Source: Oscillospiraceae bacterium (GTDB lineage: Bacteria; Bacillota; Clostridia; Oscillospirales; Oscillospiraceae). From it: a DNA stretch of 64,000 nt. The stretch lies in contig CACYHB010000007.1 of the NCBI GenBank assembly GCA_902774015.1, positions 1 to 64,000 on the forward strand, read 5' to 3'. Within the stretch, counting starts at the first letter, position 1, and every line of letters starts with the position of its first letter. Position numbers and translations under genes: made by a program. The notes under the pieces are model-generated. The model did not search any database and had not been told where the DNA came from. It saw only the letters and a program-made list of their open reading frames with translations. Positions 63,023-64,000 of the stretch are shown piece after piece.

Positions 63023-64000
63023 ATGAAAGTATTGCATATCAATTCCGTCGCCGCCTTCGGCAGCACGGCGACGATCGCGGAAGACCTCTGCCGGGGTCTG
63101 GAAGCACGCGGCGGGCGGGCTGTGCTGGCCTACGGACGCGGAGACGCCTCTGATAAAGCTTCCTGTATCCGCATCGGCTCTCCCTTGTCTGTCCTGGCCC
63201 ACGGCGCCGCCTCCCGGATCTCCGACCGGCACGGCCGGTATTCCCTTGCGGCGACCGCAGCCTTTCTCCGCCGGGCGGAAGCCTTCCGGCCGGATCTGGT
63301 GCATCTGCATAATCTGCACGGATATTATCTGAATTACCCGATGCTGTTTGCCTGGCTGCGGGACAAAAAGCTCCCCGTGGTTTGGACGCTTCACGATTGC
63401 TGGGCCTTCACCGGCCATTGCGCGCACTTCATCCCCTCCGGCTGCGAAAAGTGGCGGAGCGGATGCGGCGCCTGCGGGCAGAAGGGGAGCTACCCGAAAA
63501 GCCTGCTGGCGGACGCCTCCTCCCGCAACCATGCGGACAAACGCCGCTGCTTTACCGGCCTGGATACGCTCACCGTGGTGACCCCAAGCGAATGGCTCAA
63601 GAGCCTCGCCGGGCAGTCTTTCCTGGGCGCGTACCCGATCCGATGCATTCACAACGGCGTGGACCTGGGGCTTTTCCGGCCGGACGGGCCGGAATATCCG
63701 CCCCTGTCGCATAAGGAAGACAGGATCCTGCTGCTGGGTGTCGCCGGCTCCTGGGCGGAGAATAAGGGCCTGGAAGATTTCTTTCGCCTCCGGCAGCTGC
63801 TGGACGCGCGGTATCGGATCGCGCTGGTCGGTCTCAGCCCCGCGCAGCTTGCCTCGCTGCCCGAAGGGGTGGAGGGCTTCGGCAGGATCCGTTCGGCCGA
63901 AGAGCTGGCAGCGATCTACCGCAGCGCAGATCTGTTTCTCAATCCCAGCTACGCCGACACCTATCCGAGTACGCAGCTGGAGGCGCTGGCAAGCGGGACG
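63023..64000 (+). CDS. GT4-family glycosyltransferase, 3' end missing
   Basis: The frame is open from the ATG at 63023 (RBS GGAGGGCGGG) to the last base, 326 codons. MKVLHINSVAAFGSTATIAE, LVHLHNLHGYYLNYPMLF and VVWTLHDCWAFTGHCAHF are typical of WcaC-like glycosyltransferases; the CEKWRSGCGACGQ cysteines are part of that family. The donor half begins LLGVAGSWAENKGLEDFF and continues to NPSYADTYPSTQLEALASG at the window edge, so the GT4 core is nearly complete. Confidence 0.9.
   Translation, partial: MKVLHINSVAAFGSTATIAEDLCRGLEARGGRAVLAYGRGDASDKASCIRIGSPLSVLAHGAASRISDRHGRYSLAATAAFLRRAEAFRPDLVHLHNLHGYYLNYPMLFAWLRDKKLPVVWTLHDCWAFTGHCAHFIPSGCEKWRSGCGACGQKGSYPKSLLADASSRNHADKRRCFTGLDTLTVVTPSEWLKSLAGQSFLGAYPIRCIHNGVDLGLFRPDGPEYPPLSHKEDRILLLGVAGSWAENKGLEDFFRLRQLLDARYRIALVGLSPAQLASLPEGVEGFGRIRSAEELAAIYRSADLFLNPSYADTYPSTQLEALASGT

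Overview
The window looks like a chromosomal piece of a GC-rich, anaerobic, Gram-positive gut-type Clostridia (an Oscillospirales-like organism is my best guess). The reasons are a two-gene minimal SufC-SufB system, an FMN riboswitch in front of a RibU-type transporter, a class B sortase, LytR-CpsA-Psr (LCP) proteins, a PHP-type CpsB phosphatase, strong Shine-Dalgarno sites, and clostridial families such as DUF4914, DUF5685 and SHOCT-tailed membrane proteins. No rRNA, tRNA, CRISPR array or phage structural gene was seen.

Layout. 1-6.1 kb: the end of a GAPDH gene; a REP-associated tyrosine transposase (RAYT) that carries its own palindrome inside its coding sequence and sits beside a nine-unit 41-bp repeat array; a structured leader RNA candidate followed by an AT-rich three-gene membrane operon; a serine recombinase remnant; and small secreted, lipoprotein and membrane genes. 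6.1-17.2 kb: housekeeping genes (DUF4914, SufC/SufB, a Ddl-like ligase, zinc-ribbon/DUF5685/J-domain operon, P-loop ATPase, HAD phosphatase, YpsA-like protein, FMN riboswitch with RibU, a flippase). 17.5-21.6 kb: polysaccharide deacetylase, cytidylate-kinase-like protein, lipoprotein and FGGY kinase.

21.8-44.2 kb: a large surface-polysaccharide locus. It has a cassette of one exported Ig-like protein and two Wzz/BY-kinase fusions, then (minus strand) a phosphoesterase and a PF14907-like nucleotidyltransferase. The main operon follows from a good promoter at 28221: phosphoglycosyl transferase, PLP decarboxylase-fold enzyme, ATP-grasp ligase, DegT-like enzyme, FemAB/GNAT-like transferase, GT4 enzymes, a Wzy-like polymerase, a GT-C enzyme, an LtaS-like transferase and a Wzx flippase. 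The enzyme set suggests a glycan decorated with amino-acid or peptide-like groups. The sugar-building part is visibly more AT-rich than its flanks.

44.3-52.6 kb is the most interesting region. Two convergent paralogous small proteins share 110-bp near-identical inverted repeats that cover the leader, RBS, start and first 24 codons. A tyrosine recombinase lies just outside. Next to them are a radical SAM/SPASM enzyme, a PqqD-like protein, an HPr-kinase-like protein, a nucleotidyltransferase-signal-peptidase fusion and an ABC exporter. I read this as a candidate RiPP-like peptide system whose precursor can be switched by DNA inversion. A third precursor-like paralog lies at 58.5-58.9 kb.

52.6-64 kb: a second glycan-regulation cassette (CpsB, Ig-like protein, two Wzz/BY-kinases, LCP protein), then a tiny wall-anchor-like protein, a class B sortase, a second LCP protein, and two GT4 glycosyltransferases, the last cut by the window end. 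All functional calls rest on motifs read by eye; no database search was run.
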